Assembly (NCBI GenBank): GCA_002386465.1 | Contig: DGIT01000119.1 | Coordinates: forward strand, 7,034-32,330 | Length of the DNA: 25,297 nucleotides | Source of the DNA: Burkholderiales bacterium UBA4615 | Lineage (GTDB): Bacteria; Pseudomonadota; Gammaproteobacteria; Burkholderiales; Burkholderiaceae_E | Direction of reading: 5' to 3' | Shown: positions 1 through 7,780 of the stretch, in pieces | Position numbering within the stretch: position 1 is the first letter of the stretch | Layout of the letters: each line of letters starts with the position of its first letter | Notes under the pieces: generated by a model | Databases searched by the model: none | What the model was told of the DNA's origin: nothing | Seen by the model: the letters and a program-made list of their open reading frames with translations, nothing else | Made by a program: the position numbers and the translations under genes

Positions 1-139
1 GGTCAACCGCCGAATCTGGCCGCACTGCCCCCTGGCTGTGCGTTTGCGCCGCGCTGTCGCCAGGCGCAGCCGCAGTGCCTGCAGGAGCGCCCGGCCCTGC
101 GCGAGATCGGCCCCCGACACCAGAAGGCGTGTTTCATCG

Positions 140-147
<8 letters not shown>
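1..147 (+). CDS. Dipeptide/oligopeptide ABC transporter ATP-binding protein (DppD/OppD-like), C-terminal fragment
   Basis: Only the last 48 codons are in the window. Reading from base 1, the frame gives a Pro-rich stretch followed by PPGCAFAPRC and a second Cys pair further on, ending in CFIDD and a TGA at 145-147. This Cys-containing tail is the C-terminal oligopeptide/dipeptide transporter extension (oligo_HPY type) found after the nucleotide-binding domain in DppD/OppD ATPases. The next gene, a DppF-like ATPase, begins at 140 and overlaps this stop by 8 bases, the usual DppD-DppF order with translational coupling. The permease and binding-protein genes would lie upstream, outside the window. 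The substrate cannot be told from this fragment. Confidence 0.85.
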
Positions 148-1210
<1,063 letters not shown>

Positions 1211-1234
1211 ACGCAGCGCCTGCAAGCCTGTTCG

Positions 1235-2623
1235 ATGGCTGCACGCCCTGACCTGCGCCCCCGCCCAGTGGCCTCAAGAGCCGGCGAGGCACCGACGGCT
1301 CGCCATCTGGAAAAACGCGAGCTCCTGCTGGATGCCGCCGCGCGCTGCTTTAATGAGCGTGGCGTGCGCGGTGCGGGCCTGGCCGATATCGGTGCAAGCG
1401 TTGGGCTGGGCACCACCAGCGTCACTTATTACTTTCGCCGCAAGGAAGACCTGACCGCCGCCTGCATGCTGCGAGCGATCGACGCATTCAGCCAGCTCGC
1501 TGAAGAGGCGGCCAGCGCGTCGGGTGTGGAGGCACGCATTGCGCGGTTTGCTGGCAATTTCGGCCGCCTGCTCACCGACATTGAGTCCGGTGCGCATCCT
1601 CAGCTCATTTCCTTCAATGACGTTCGGGCGCTGACAGGACCCGCGGCCGACACAGTGTTTGCGGCCTACACGCAGATGTTTCGTCGCATGCGCGAACTGC
1701 TGCGTGGACCGGCCACCGCAGGGCTCAGTACCACCGAATTCAATGCGCGCGCCCATCTGACCTTGTCGGCATTCAACGCGTTTCGCAGCTGGGCCAATCG
1801 ATATGAGCCCGACGACTATCCATCCCGGGTAGAGCATCTGGTGGACGTCCTGTTGCACGGAGTCGGCACCGGGCGCAGCAACGGCCGCGCGGTGGATCTG
1901 GACATGGGACTGCCCGAGCAGCCCGCTGGCGACACGCCGTCTGAATTTCTGCGTGTGGCCGCGCACCTTATTAACGAACAAGGGTTTCGCGGCGTGTCGA
2001 TCGAGCAGATTGCTGCGCGCCTGAACCTCACCAAAGGCTCGTTCTACCATCACCTGGACACCAAACACGATCTGATCGTGGCCTGCTTCAAGCATAGCTT
2101 CGAGGTGTTGAGGTATGCACTGCGGCAGGCTGCATCCGCCCAGGGAAGTGGTGCCGAGCGATTGCAGGCGATGGCTAGCGCATTGATGCGCCATCAGATG
2201 TCCGAGGCGGGGCCGCTGTTGCGATGGTCAGCGGTGAGCGCGGTGACCGACCCGGTTGAGCGCGATGCCGTGGCCCGGGCGATCCGGCGTTTGCAGGAAA
2301 GAATGGGAGGGCTGCTCATTGAGGGCATGCAGGATGGTTCGATCCGGGTGCTGGATCAGTCGGTCACGGCGCAATACCTGCTGCAAGCCATCAACGCCGC
2401 GGTCGAGCTGCCTCGCTGGGTCCGTCATGTCGATCTCAGTACGGTGGATGCCTTGTATGTTCACCCGGTCCTGCAGGGCGTACTGAGCCCATCGGCTGCA
2501 AGCGAATTGGGGGCGGACAGCGTTCGTGCGCGGCGCCCCGCCGATCCGGTTGAACGGCTCGACCGATCCGACCGTGTTCCGCGCCGCATGGCTGCCCGCA
2601 ACGCCGCCGATGCACGCACCTGA
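1235..2623 (+). CDS. Tandem TetR/AcrR-family transcriptional regulator (two TetR units in one chain)
   Basis: The 462-aa protein is about twice the usual TetR length and holds two complete TetR-type DNA-binding domains. The first helix-turn-helix lies near residues 28-74 (LADIGASVGLGTTSVTYYF, then RRKEDL). The second is near 236-282 (IEQIAARLNLTKGSFYHH, then DTKHDL). Each is followed by an all-helical segment that looks like a TetR ligand/dimerisation domain. TetR proteins are normally homodimers repressing from a palindrome, so one chain with two HTHs could act as an internal pseudo-dimer or bridge two sites. The gene starts 24 bases after the ABC ATPase and overlaps the next gene by 14 bases, suggesting co-transcription with the BciA-like reductase. 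The ribosome-binding site at ATG 1235 is weak. The ligand is unknown, and control of the catabolic cluster downstream is only a guess. Confidence 0.85.
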   Translation: MAARPDLRPRPVASRAGEAPTARHLEKRELLLDAAARCFNERGVRGAGLADIGASVGLGTTSVTYYFRRKEDLTAACMLRAIDAFSQLAEEAASASGVEARIARFAGNFGRLLTDIESGAHPQLISFNDVRALTGPAADTVFAAYTQMFRRMRELLRGPATAGLSTTEFNARAHLTLSAFNAFRSWANRYEPDDYPSRVEHLVDVLLHGVGTGRSNGRAVDLDMGLPEQPAGDTPSEFLRVAAHLINEQGFRGVSIEQIAARLNLTKGSFYHHLDTKHDLIVACFKHSFEVLRYALRQAASAQGSGAERLQAMASALMRHQMSEAGPLLRWSAVSAVTDPVERDAVARAIRRLQERMGGLLIEGMQDGSIRVLDQSVTAQYLLQAINAAVELPRWVRHVDLSTVDALYVHPVLQGVLSPSAASELGADSVRARRPADPVERLDRSDRVPRRMAARNAADART

Positions 2624-3635
2624 GACCTCGGGTCTGGTCACGCCCGCGCGTCAACGCGTCTTCGTGTTGGGCGCGACCGGCACCATCGGGCAGGCGACGG
2701 TCCGTGCCCTGCTTACCTGTGGACATGAAGTGGTGTGTCTCGTGCGACCTCGCGCGGGTGTAGGCGGCACGCTGTTGCCCGAACACCGGGCGACGCTGCT
2801 GGGCCGCGCCGAAGTGCGTACCGGCGATGTCACCGATCCGGTGTCGATCGCGCGTGATGGCTTCAGGGGCGAGCGATTCGACGTGCTGGTCTCGTGTCTG
2901 GCCTCCCGCACCGGCGTGCCGGCAGATGCCTGGTCGATCGACCATCAGGCCCATGTCCATGCCCTTCAGGCAGCGCAGGCTGCAGGAGTCAGGCACATGG
3001 TCCTGCTTTCGGCCATCTGCGTGCAAAAGCCACTGCTGGCGTTTCAGCATGCCAAGCTGGCGTTCGAGCAGGCGCTGATCGAATCAGGTCTGCGGTATTC
3101 CATCGTCAGGCCGACGGCGTTTTTCAAGTCGCTCTCGGGACAGGTGCAGCGGGTGCGTGAGGGCAAGCCCTTTGTCATGTTCGGCGACGGCAGGCTTACA
3201 GCCTGCAAGCCGATCAGCGACGCCGATCTGGCCGAGTATCTGGTGGGTTGCATTGACAATGAGACGCGTCACAACCGCATCCTGCCAATCGGCGGTCCAG
3301 GCGAGGCCATCACCCCCCGGCAGCAGGGCGAGCAGCTGTTTGCGCTGACCGGCCGCGCGCCCAGGTTCAAACAGGTTCCGATCGCGTTGCTGGACGGCAT
3401 CATCGGCGTGCTGGGCACCGCAGGGCGTGTGCTGCCTTCACTGGCTGCTAAAGCGGAGCTGGCGCGCATTGGCCGCTACTACGCCACCGAGTCGATGCTG
3501 GTGCTCAATCATCAGACCGGCCGCTATGACGCGAACGCCACGCCCTCAACCGGGCAGCAGACGCTGTTCGATTATTACGCGCGATTGATCAGCGGCGAGG
3601 CGATGCCTGAGCGGGGTGACCATGCCGTGTTCTGA
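2610..3635 (+). CDS. bciA: Divinyl (proto)chlorophyllide 8-vinyl-reductase-like protein (BciA/DVR family, atypical SDR)
   Basis: This 341-aa NAD(P)-binding protein has a Rossmann motif GATGTIG (21-27). Its second half recalls BciA of phototrophic bacteria and plant DVR: RPTAFFKSLSGQV (about 168-180), FGDGRLTACKPIS (191-203), LPIGGPG (225-231), RIGRYYATESM (287-297) and a final HAVF. BciA reduces the C8 vinyl group of divinyl chlorophyllide with NADPH. No other bacteriochlorophyll gene is visible, so the true substrate may differ. ATG 2610 lies inside the end of the tetR gene (14-base overlap) with no clear ribosome-binding site, implying translational coupling. A GTG at 2526 would extend the frame, but it adds residues that do not resemble the family. 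The family call rests on motif recall and was not checked by alignment. The alternative is a general NmrA-like reductase. Confidence 0.68.
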   Translation: MHAPETSGLVTPARQRVFVLGATGTIGQATVRALLTCGHEVVCLVRPRAGVGGTLLPEHRATLLGRAEVRTGDVTDPVSIARDGFRGERFDVLVSCLASRTGVPADAWSIDHQAHVHALQAAQAAGVRHMVLLSAICVQKPLLAFQHAKLAFEQALIESGLRYSIVRPTAFFKSLSGQVQRVREGKPFVMFGDGRLTACKPISDADLAEYLVGCIDNETRHNRILPIGGPGEAITPRQQGEQLFALTGRAPRFKQVPIALLDGIIGVLGTAGRVLPSLAAKAELARIGRYYATESMLVLNHQTGRYDANATPSTGQQTLFDYYARLISGEAMPERGDHAVF

Positions 3636-3654
3636 GGGTCGTGCGTTGCCCGAC

Positions 3655-3684
3655 TTGCCTGCCAGGCCAAGCCGATCGTATCGT
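3655..3684 (+). promoter_or_regulatory. Possible sigma70 promoter upstream of the Bug receptor gene
   Basis: TTGCCT (3655-3660) and TATCGT (3679-3684), spaced by 18 bases, each match four of six consensus positions. They lie about 70 bases before the start codon in the 119-base gap 3636-3754. No other convincing element was seen in that gap. This is a weak call. Confidence 0.25.
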
Positions 3685-3754
3685 GTCAGCTCAATATCCT
3701 AAGCCGTAAGCTTGTGCACTGCGGCGATCATCAACGACACACAAGGAGACTCGC

Positions 3755-4726
3755 TTGAAGCTCGCATCCCGCATGGCTCTGGTTCTTGCTGCCACCTTTG
3801 GAACGTCGGTTGCCCAGGCCGCCTGGCCGGATAAGCCGATCACAATGTATGTGTCCTATGCCGCGGGTGCTACCACCGACATTTCGGCACGGGCCCTGGC
3901 GGCTGGCGCAGAAAAAATTCTGGGCGTGCCGGTTACCGTCGAAAACAAGGCTGGTGGTGGTGGCACGGTTGCGGCCAGTCTGGCCGCTGCGAAAAAACCC
4001 GATGGCTATACCGTGCTGGTGGGTTCATCCGCATCACTGACCGTGCGCCCCTTCATTCTCAAGGTGTCTTACGACCTCAACAGCCTGGAAGGTCTGGTTC
4101 AGTACAGCTATTTTCACAACGGATCGGTGGTCGTGCGCGCCGATTCGCCCTTCAAGACGATTGAAGACTTCATTGCCCATGCCAAGGCCAACCCTGGAAT
4201 GTCTTATGGCACGGCGGGCGCAGGTGGGGTTGCCACCGGCTCTCAGCAGATGGGCGTGGAGGCGCTCAAGAAGTGCCGCGGCCTGGAGTTCAAGCACGTG
4301 CCCACCAAGGGCGGCAGCGAAGCCAACACCATGCTGATGGGCAAGCACATCGACTTCACTTCGGGGTCGGGCTCGCATCTGCAGCTGGTGGCCGATGGCG
4401 TGCTCAAGGAGCTGGTGATCTTTCAGAGAAACCGCGACGAAAATTTTCCGAATGTGCCTACGCTCAAGGACATCGGCTGCGACTGGGCTTATCCACCTAA
4501 TGCCACGATCATAGTGTCCGCGCCCAAGGGCCTGCCGCCTGCGGTGGCCAAGCGGCTGGAAGACGTCTTCACACAGGTCATTCAGTCAGCCGATTTCAAG
4601 GCCATGCTGAAGAAGAACTATCTGCCCTACGACTTTCGCGACAGCAAGGCTCTGAACAAGGACCTCAAGGCGGAGTCCGATTGGTATCGCGACTACTTCC
4701 AGAAGGCAGGCGTGTTGAAGAACTGA
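3755..4726 (+). CDS. Tripartite tricarboxylate transporter substrate-binding protein (Bug/TctC family)
   Basis: This is a periplasmic receptor of 323 aa, the normal size for the Bug (Bordetella uptake gene) family. The start is TTG, placed 6 bases after a strong AAGGAG (3743-3748). Residues 1-22 form a Sec signal peptide with a hydrophobic core and an AQA cleavage site before AWPDKP. The mature start WPDKPITM, the PDGYT motif and the NPGMSYGTAG stretch are typical of the family. Bug proteins bind a carboxylate and pass it to the TctA/TctB membrane pair. Such a pair lies 2.6 kb downstream (7307-9295), so this is its probable receptor, although orphan Bug receptors are common in Burkholderiales. 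It converges on the MmgE/PrpD gene. The ligand cannot be read from sequence. Confidence 0.93.
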   Translation: MKLASRMALVLAATFGTSVAQAAWPDKPITMYVSYAAGATTDISARALAAGAEKILGVPVTVENKAGGGGTVAASLAAAKKPDGYTVLVGSSASLTVRPFILKVSYDLNSLEGLVQYSYFHNGSVVVRADSPFKTIEDFIAHAKANPGMSYGTAGAGGVATGSQQMGVEALKKCRGLEFKHVPTKGGSEANTMLMGKHIDFTSGSGSHLQLVADGVLKELVIFQRNRDENFPNVPTLKDIGCDWAYPPNATIIVSAPKGLPPAVAKRLEDVFTQVIQSADFKAMLKKNYLPYDFRDSKALNKDLKAESDWYRDYFQKAGVLKN

Positions 4727-4744
4727 AGCGCTGCAACCGGTGCG

Positions 4745-4794
4745 GCGTCCTCAGCAGGGCGAGCGCCTTGAGGGACGCACGTCGCTGAGGACGC
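4745..4794. terminator. Perfect 11-bp inverted repeat between convergent genes, possible bidirectional terminator
   Basis: GCGTCCTCAGC (4745-4755) and its exact reverse complement GCTGAGGACGC (4784-4794) flank a 28-base loop. The loop itself holds a small GGCG/CGCC stem. The repeat fills the 73-base gap between the converging receptor and MmgE/PrpD genes, where a terminator acting in both directions is expected. There is no T-tract on either side, so it is not a textbook intrinsic terminator. It could instead stabilise 3' ends. Confidence 0.5.
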
Positions 4795-4799
4795 AGGTC

Positions 4800-6158
4800 T
4801 CAGGACGTGACAGCCAGGCCCGGGATCTGCCGCACGCTGGGCACAGACTCCAGATGCATCAGGGCATCGAAGAGCTGGCGAGCCGCCACCGTGCTTGCGC
4901 CCGCCGTGGCACAGTCGTCGAACTTGGCCCACAGGTGCTCATGGCTGAGCGGCTCTTCGGGCCCACCCCGCACCGTGACCACTTCACGGCTCTCGATCAC
5001 CTGACCGTTGCGCAGCTTGACCGTGACACGATCGAAAGGTGAATAGCCCGGCATGTTCGGATCCTCGGCGTCATCGGCCACGACCTCCACCTTGCGGATC
5101 AGGTCCTGGATCAGCGGGCGCTGCACGAAGTCGTCGGTCAGTTCATTGAGGCCGGCACGACCCGCCACCACACACGAGGCCATCGCGAATTCCATGCTGA
5201 ACTTGGCCTCCAGGCCGGTTTGCGGCGCGTGGTTGCGCAGGACCTTGGTGTTGCGCCGGCTGGTCATCGCCAGAATGCTCTCGATGTCCTCGGCGCGGAT
5301 CGGATGCGTCTGAAGCAGGTCCAGCATGCCGTCCAGGGCGCGGTGCGTACAAAAGCACAGCGGATATTTCTTCACGCTCAGCCGCAGGCTGGTCATACGC
5401 CATTCGCGCCCTGCAGCAACCGGGGTGTCCACATCAATCCGCCCTGCCGGCGACACCGCCGACAGAAAGCCCTGCGGATGCTCGAGTGCATCCAGGGATG
5501 CGGTGAAACCGGCCTTCGCCAGGCGGGCCGCCATGACGCCAGAATGCGCCGAGCGACCAGCATGAAACGGCTTGGTCATGGTGCCGAAGTTGGCCATGAT
5601 GCCGGCACTTTGCGAGGCGCCTAAGGAGATGGCGACGGCCGCGCGTTCGGCGTCCAGGCCATGGAGCGAGGCGCAGGCCGCCGCCGCACCGATGGCACCC
5701 AGGATGCCGGTGGGATGCCAGCCTTTGCTGTGATAGTGATCGGGGTCACGCCTGGTCAGGTCGGCCCACACTTCATAGCCTGCCGCGTACGCGGTCATCA
5801 TGTCGGCACCACTCGAACCCAGTGCCTGCGCCTCGGCCAGAATGGCGGGTACGAGCACGGTGCTGGGGTGCCCCTTGAGCGCGACATCGTCATAGTCGAG
5901 CGCGTGCGCCGCCACGCCGTTGATCCAGGCCGCCTCGGGGGCCTGCGCTGTGCGCGATCCAAAGACCAGCGTGGCCGGCCCCGCGGTGGGATTGAGCACC
6001 TCGGTGAGCAAGGTGGTGGGCGGCTCATGGGCGCCGGCCAGCATGACACCCACACAGTCGGCAAAGCCGGTGTGGATGACCTCATGCGCTTCCTGAGGGA
6101 TGGCACCGAATTTCAGGTTGGCAACGAATGCGCCCAGCGCGCGCGTGATGTCCTGCAT
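4800..6158 (-). CDS. MmgE/PrpD family protein (2-methylcitrate dehydratase-like)
   Basis: This 452-aa protein has the conserved landmarks of the MmgE/PrpD family: WINGVAAHALDYDD (78-91), GWHPTGILGAIGAAA (146-160), KPFHAGRSAHSG (196-207), SVKKYPLCFCTHRA (261-274) and GLEAKFSMEFA (315-325). Family members dehydrate or isomerise hydroxy or unsaturated polycarboxylates such as 2-methylcitrate, cis-aconitate and itaconate precursors. No propionate-pathway partners (PrpB, PrpC) are nearby, so a standard methylcitrate role is unlikely. The frame is open to 6245, but ATG at 6156-6158 is preceded by GGGAGA at a good distance and gives the family N-terminus. It lies 22 bases after the HMG-CoA-lyase-like gene and is very likely co-transcribed with it. 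A role on a polycarboxylate handled by this locus is inferred. Confidence 0.9.
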   Translation of the reverse strand: MQDITRALGAFVANLKFGAIPQEAHEVIHTGFADCVGVMLAGAHEPPTTLLTEVLNPTAGPATLVFGSRTAQAPEAAWINGVAAHALDYDDVALKGHPSTVLVPAILAEAQALGSSGADMMTAYAAGYEVWADLTRRDPDHYHSKGWHPTGILGAIGAAAACASLHGLDAERAAVAISLGASQSAGIMANFGTMTKPFHAGRSAHSGVMAARLAKAGFTASLDALEHPQGFLSAVSPAGRIDVDTPVAAGREWRMTSLRLSVKKYPLCFCTHRALDGMLDLLQTHPIRAEDIESILAMTSRRNTKVLRNHAPQTGLEAKFSMEFAMASCVVAGRAGLNELTDDFVQRPLIQDLIRKVEVVADDAEDPNMPGYSPFDRVTVKLRNGQVIESREVVTVRGGPEEPLSHEHLWAKFDDCATAGASTVAARQLFDALMHLESVPSVRQIPGLAVTS

Positions 6159-6180
6159 GACCGTCTCCCGATTCAATGAT

Positions 6181-7164
6181 TCAGGCTGCGCGTTGTGCCT
6201 GGACTTGCTGCGCCACCTTGGCTCGCAACTTGGCCAGCGACCCACCCTTCATCACCGACCCCGGCAGCGGGTGGCCAACGATGTCCTCGGCCAGCAAAGC
6301 CGATTCGATCAGCTTTTCCAGGTCGACGCCGGTCTCGATGCCCATCTCCTGGCACATGAACACCAGGTCCTCGGTGCAGACATTGCCCGCAGCCGCCGCA
6401 TGTGCCGCAAACGGACAGCCTCCCAGGCCTGCCACGGCCGCATCGAAGGTGGTCACACCCATCTGCATGCCTGCGTACGCATTGGCCACACCCATGCCGC
6501 GCGTGTCATGCAGGTGCAGTGAGAGTTCAAGATCGGGGTAGCGTTCGCGCACGGCACCCACCACCCGTTTGATCGAACCGGGCGTGGCCCAGGCCATGGT
6601 GTCGGCCAGTGAAAGGGTTTTGAGTGTGACGCCGCCTTCTTCGGCCAGCTCGAAGAGCTGGCGCACCATGTCGAGCACGCGCTCGGTGGAGATCTCGCCT
6701 TCGAAATTACACCCGAACGCGGCCATGATGCTGGCCCGGTCCACCGTCACGTTGTAGTGCTTGTACATGCCGATGATGGAGCGCACTGCGTTCACATTTT
6801 CAGCCAGGGTGCGCTTCTGATTGCGCAGCAGGAACTTCTCGGACGCGGTCAGCGAGAGCGACCCGCGAATATCGAGTTTTTGTGTGGCCAGCGCGCGCTC
6901 GAGCCCTTTGTCGTTGAGCCACAGGGCGGTGTAGCGCACCCCGGGTTTGCGCGTGAAGCCATTGACCACCTCGAGCGCATCGGCCATCTGGGGCACGGCC
7001 TGAGGGCTCACGAACGAGGTGACCTGGATCTGTTCGAGGCCGGTCTGCGAAAGGCTGTCGACCAACTCGATCTTGCGCGCTGTGGTGATCGGCCCCTTCT
7101 CGATCTGAAAACCTTCGCGCGGACCTTCTTCCAGAATGCGTACACGTTTGGGCATATCCGACAT
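6181..7164 (-). CDS. Hydroxymethylglutaryl-CoA lyase-like protein (DRE-TIM metallolyase)
   Basis: This 327-aa TIM-barrel protein belongs to the HMG-CoA lyase group. Visible elements are EEGPREGFQ (12-20, the Arg-acidic pair), the HLHDTRG metal site (His 217, His 219), GLGGCPF with the active-site loop Cys (250), and AGNVCTED with metal-ligand Asn (261). Typical HMG-CoA lyases cleave 3-hydroxy-3-methylglutaryl-CoA to acetyl-CoA and acetoacetate; relatives cleave similar 3-hydroxy-3-carboxymethyl acyl-CoAs. Here the usual RDG is REG, and the Cys loop reads CPFAAHAAAAGN, so substrate choice may differ. ATG at 7162-7164 follows AGGAG at a good distance. The long upstream open frame (to 7980) runs antisense through tctB and is not coding. 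The gene diverges from tctB and is followed by MmgE/PrpD. It would catalyse the final cleavage of a hydrated intermediate made by the plus-strand enzymes (inference). Confidence 0.85.
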   Translation of the reverse strand: MSDMPKRVRILEEGPREGFQIEKGPITTARKIELVDSLSQTGLEQIQVTSFVSPQAVPQMADALEVVNGFTRKPGVRYTALWLNDKGLERALATQKLDIRGSLSLTASEKFLLRNQKRTLAENVNAVRSIIGMYKHYNVTVDRASIMAAFGCNFEGEISTERVLDMVRQLFELAEEGGVTLKTLSLADTMAWATPGSIKRVVGAVRERYPDLELSLHLHDTRGMGVANAYAGMQMGVTTFDAAVAGLGGCPFAAHAAAAGNVCTEDLVFMCQEMGIETGVDLEKLIESALLAEDIVGHPLPGSVMKGGSLAKLRAKVAQQVQAQRAA

Positions 7165-7202
7165 GGCGCGGGTCTCCTGCTGATGGTTTCCGGTCAGGTT
7201 AA

Positions 7203-7232
7203 TTGACAAGGCTTTGGGCCGCAACCTAGGAT
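7203..7232 (+). promoter_or_regulatory. Sigma70-like promoter for the tctBA-catabolic series
   Basis: A perfect -35 TTGACA (7203-7208) is followed after 18 bases by TAGGAT (7227-7232, four of six -10 matches). It sits in the 142-base divergent gap 7165-7306 between the lyase gene and tctB. Transcription would begin near 7239, giving a leader of about 68 bases before tctB. The same gap must also hold the minus-strand promoter, which I could not place with confidence. Confidence 0.6.
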
Positions 7233-7306
7233 CAAACGCTCTGCCCGCTGCGGCAGACGATCCGATCACGAGACACCAGACAACACAGGGACGGGACAGA
7301 TCGCCG

Positions 7307-7765
7307 ATGAACGCCGAGCGGGTGGGCAGTGTGTTCTGGCTCCTATTCGGGGCTGCTGCGGTGGCGGGCGGACTCGAGCTTGGCCTGGGCAGCACCGGTG
7401 AGCCTGGACCGGGGTTCCTGGCCTGTGTGGCCGGCAGTTTTGTCGCCCTGATGGCGATCATCGTGTTTGCACAATCGTTCGGCGCCGATCCGGCTGCACG
7501 CCGCAGGCTCGCCGACTTATGGTCCGACGTGAACTGGATGCGCGCGCTGATGGTCGCAGGACTCACGCTCGCGTTCATTTTCGCGCTGGAGCACGTCGGT
7601 TTTTTTCTCAGCAGCTTTGTACTGCTGGTCGTGATCATGCGCTGGATTGAAGGCCTGCCCTGGAAGACCGCGCTTGCCATTCCTGTGGTCGCCGTGCTGA
7701 TGACCTGGCTCCTCTTCAAGCGCGTGCTCGGCATCTCTCTGCCCACTGGCCTGCTGGGCTTCTGA
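7307..7765 (+). CDS. tctB: Tripartite tricarboxylate transporter small membrane subunit (TctB)
   Basis: This is an inner-membrane protein of 152 aa with four predicted hydrophobic segments at about residues 8-26, 36-57, 78-112 (broad, may hold more than one helix) and 121-138. The order, the size and the early PGPGF motif after the first helix are typical of TctB, the poorly conserved small subunit. It forms the transport channel with TctA and receives substrate from a periplasmic Bug receptor. An in-frame ATG at 7214 would add 31 unlikely residues overlapping the promoter leader. ATG 7307 starts directly before the first membrane helix and is preferred, although the upstream GGGACAG is only a modest ribosome-binding site. 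tctA follows after 15 bases. Confidence 0.88.
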   Translation: MNAERVGSVFWLLFGAAAVAGGLELGLGSTGEPGPGFLACVAGSFVALMAIIVFAQSFGADPAARRRLADLWSDVNWMRALMVAGLTLAFIFALEHVGFFLSSFVLLVVIMRWIEGLPWKTALAIPVVAVLMTWLLFKRVLGISLPTGLLGF

Positions 7766-7780
7766 TCGGACGCCACGCCG

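Noticed and set aside
1274..2194. A 306-codon minus-strand frame opposite the tandem TetR gene
   Set aside because: Composition is that of a reverse-strand shadow. The plus-strand frame carries two recognisable TetR domains.
4800..6158. Reading the MmgE/PrpD gene as part of a methylcitrate (prp) cluster
   Set aside because: No PrpB, PrpC or AcnD-like gene is adjacent, and the neighbours are lyase and transporter genes instead.
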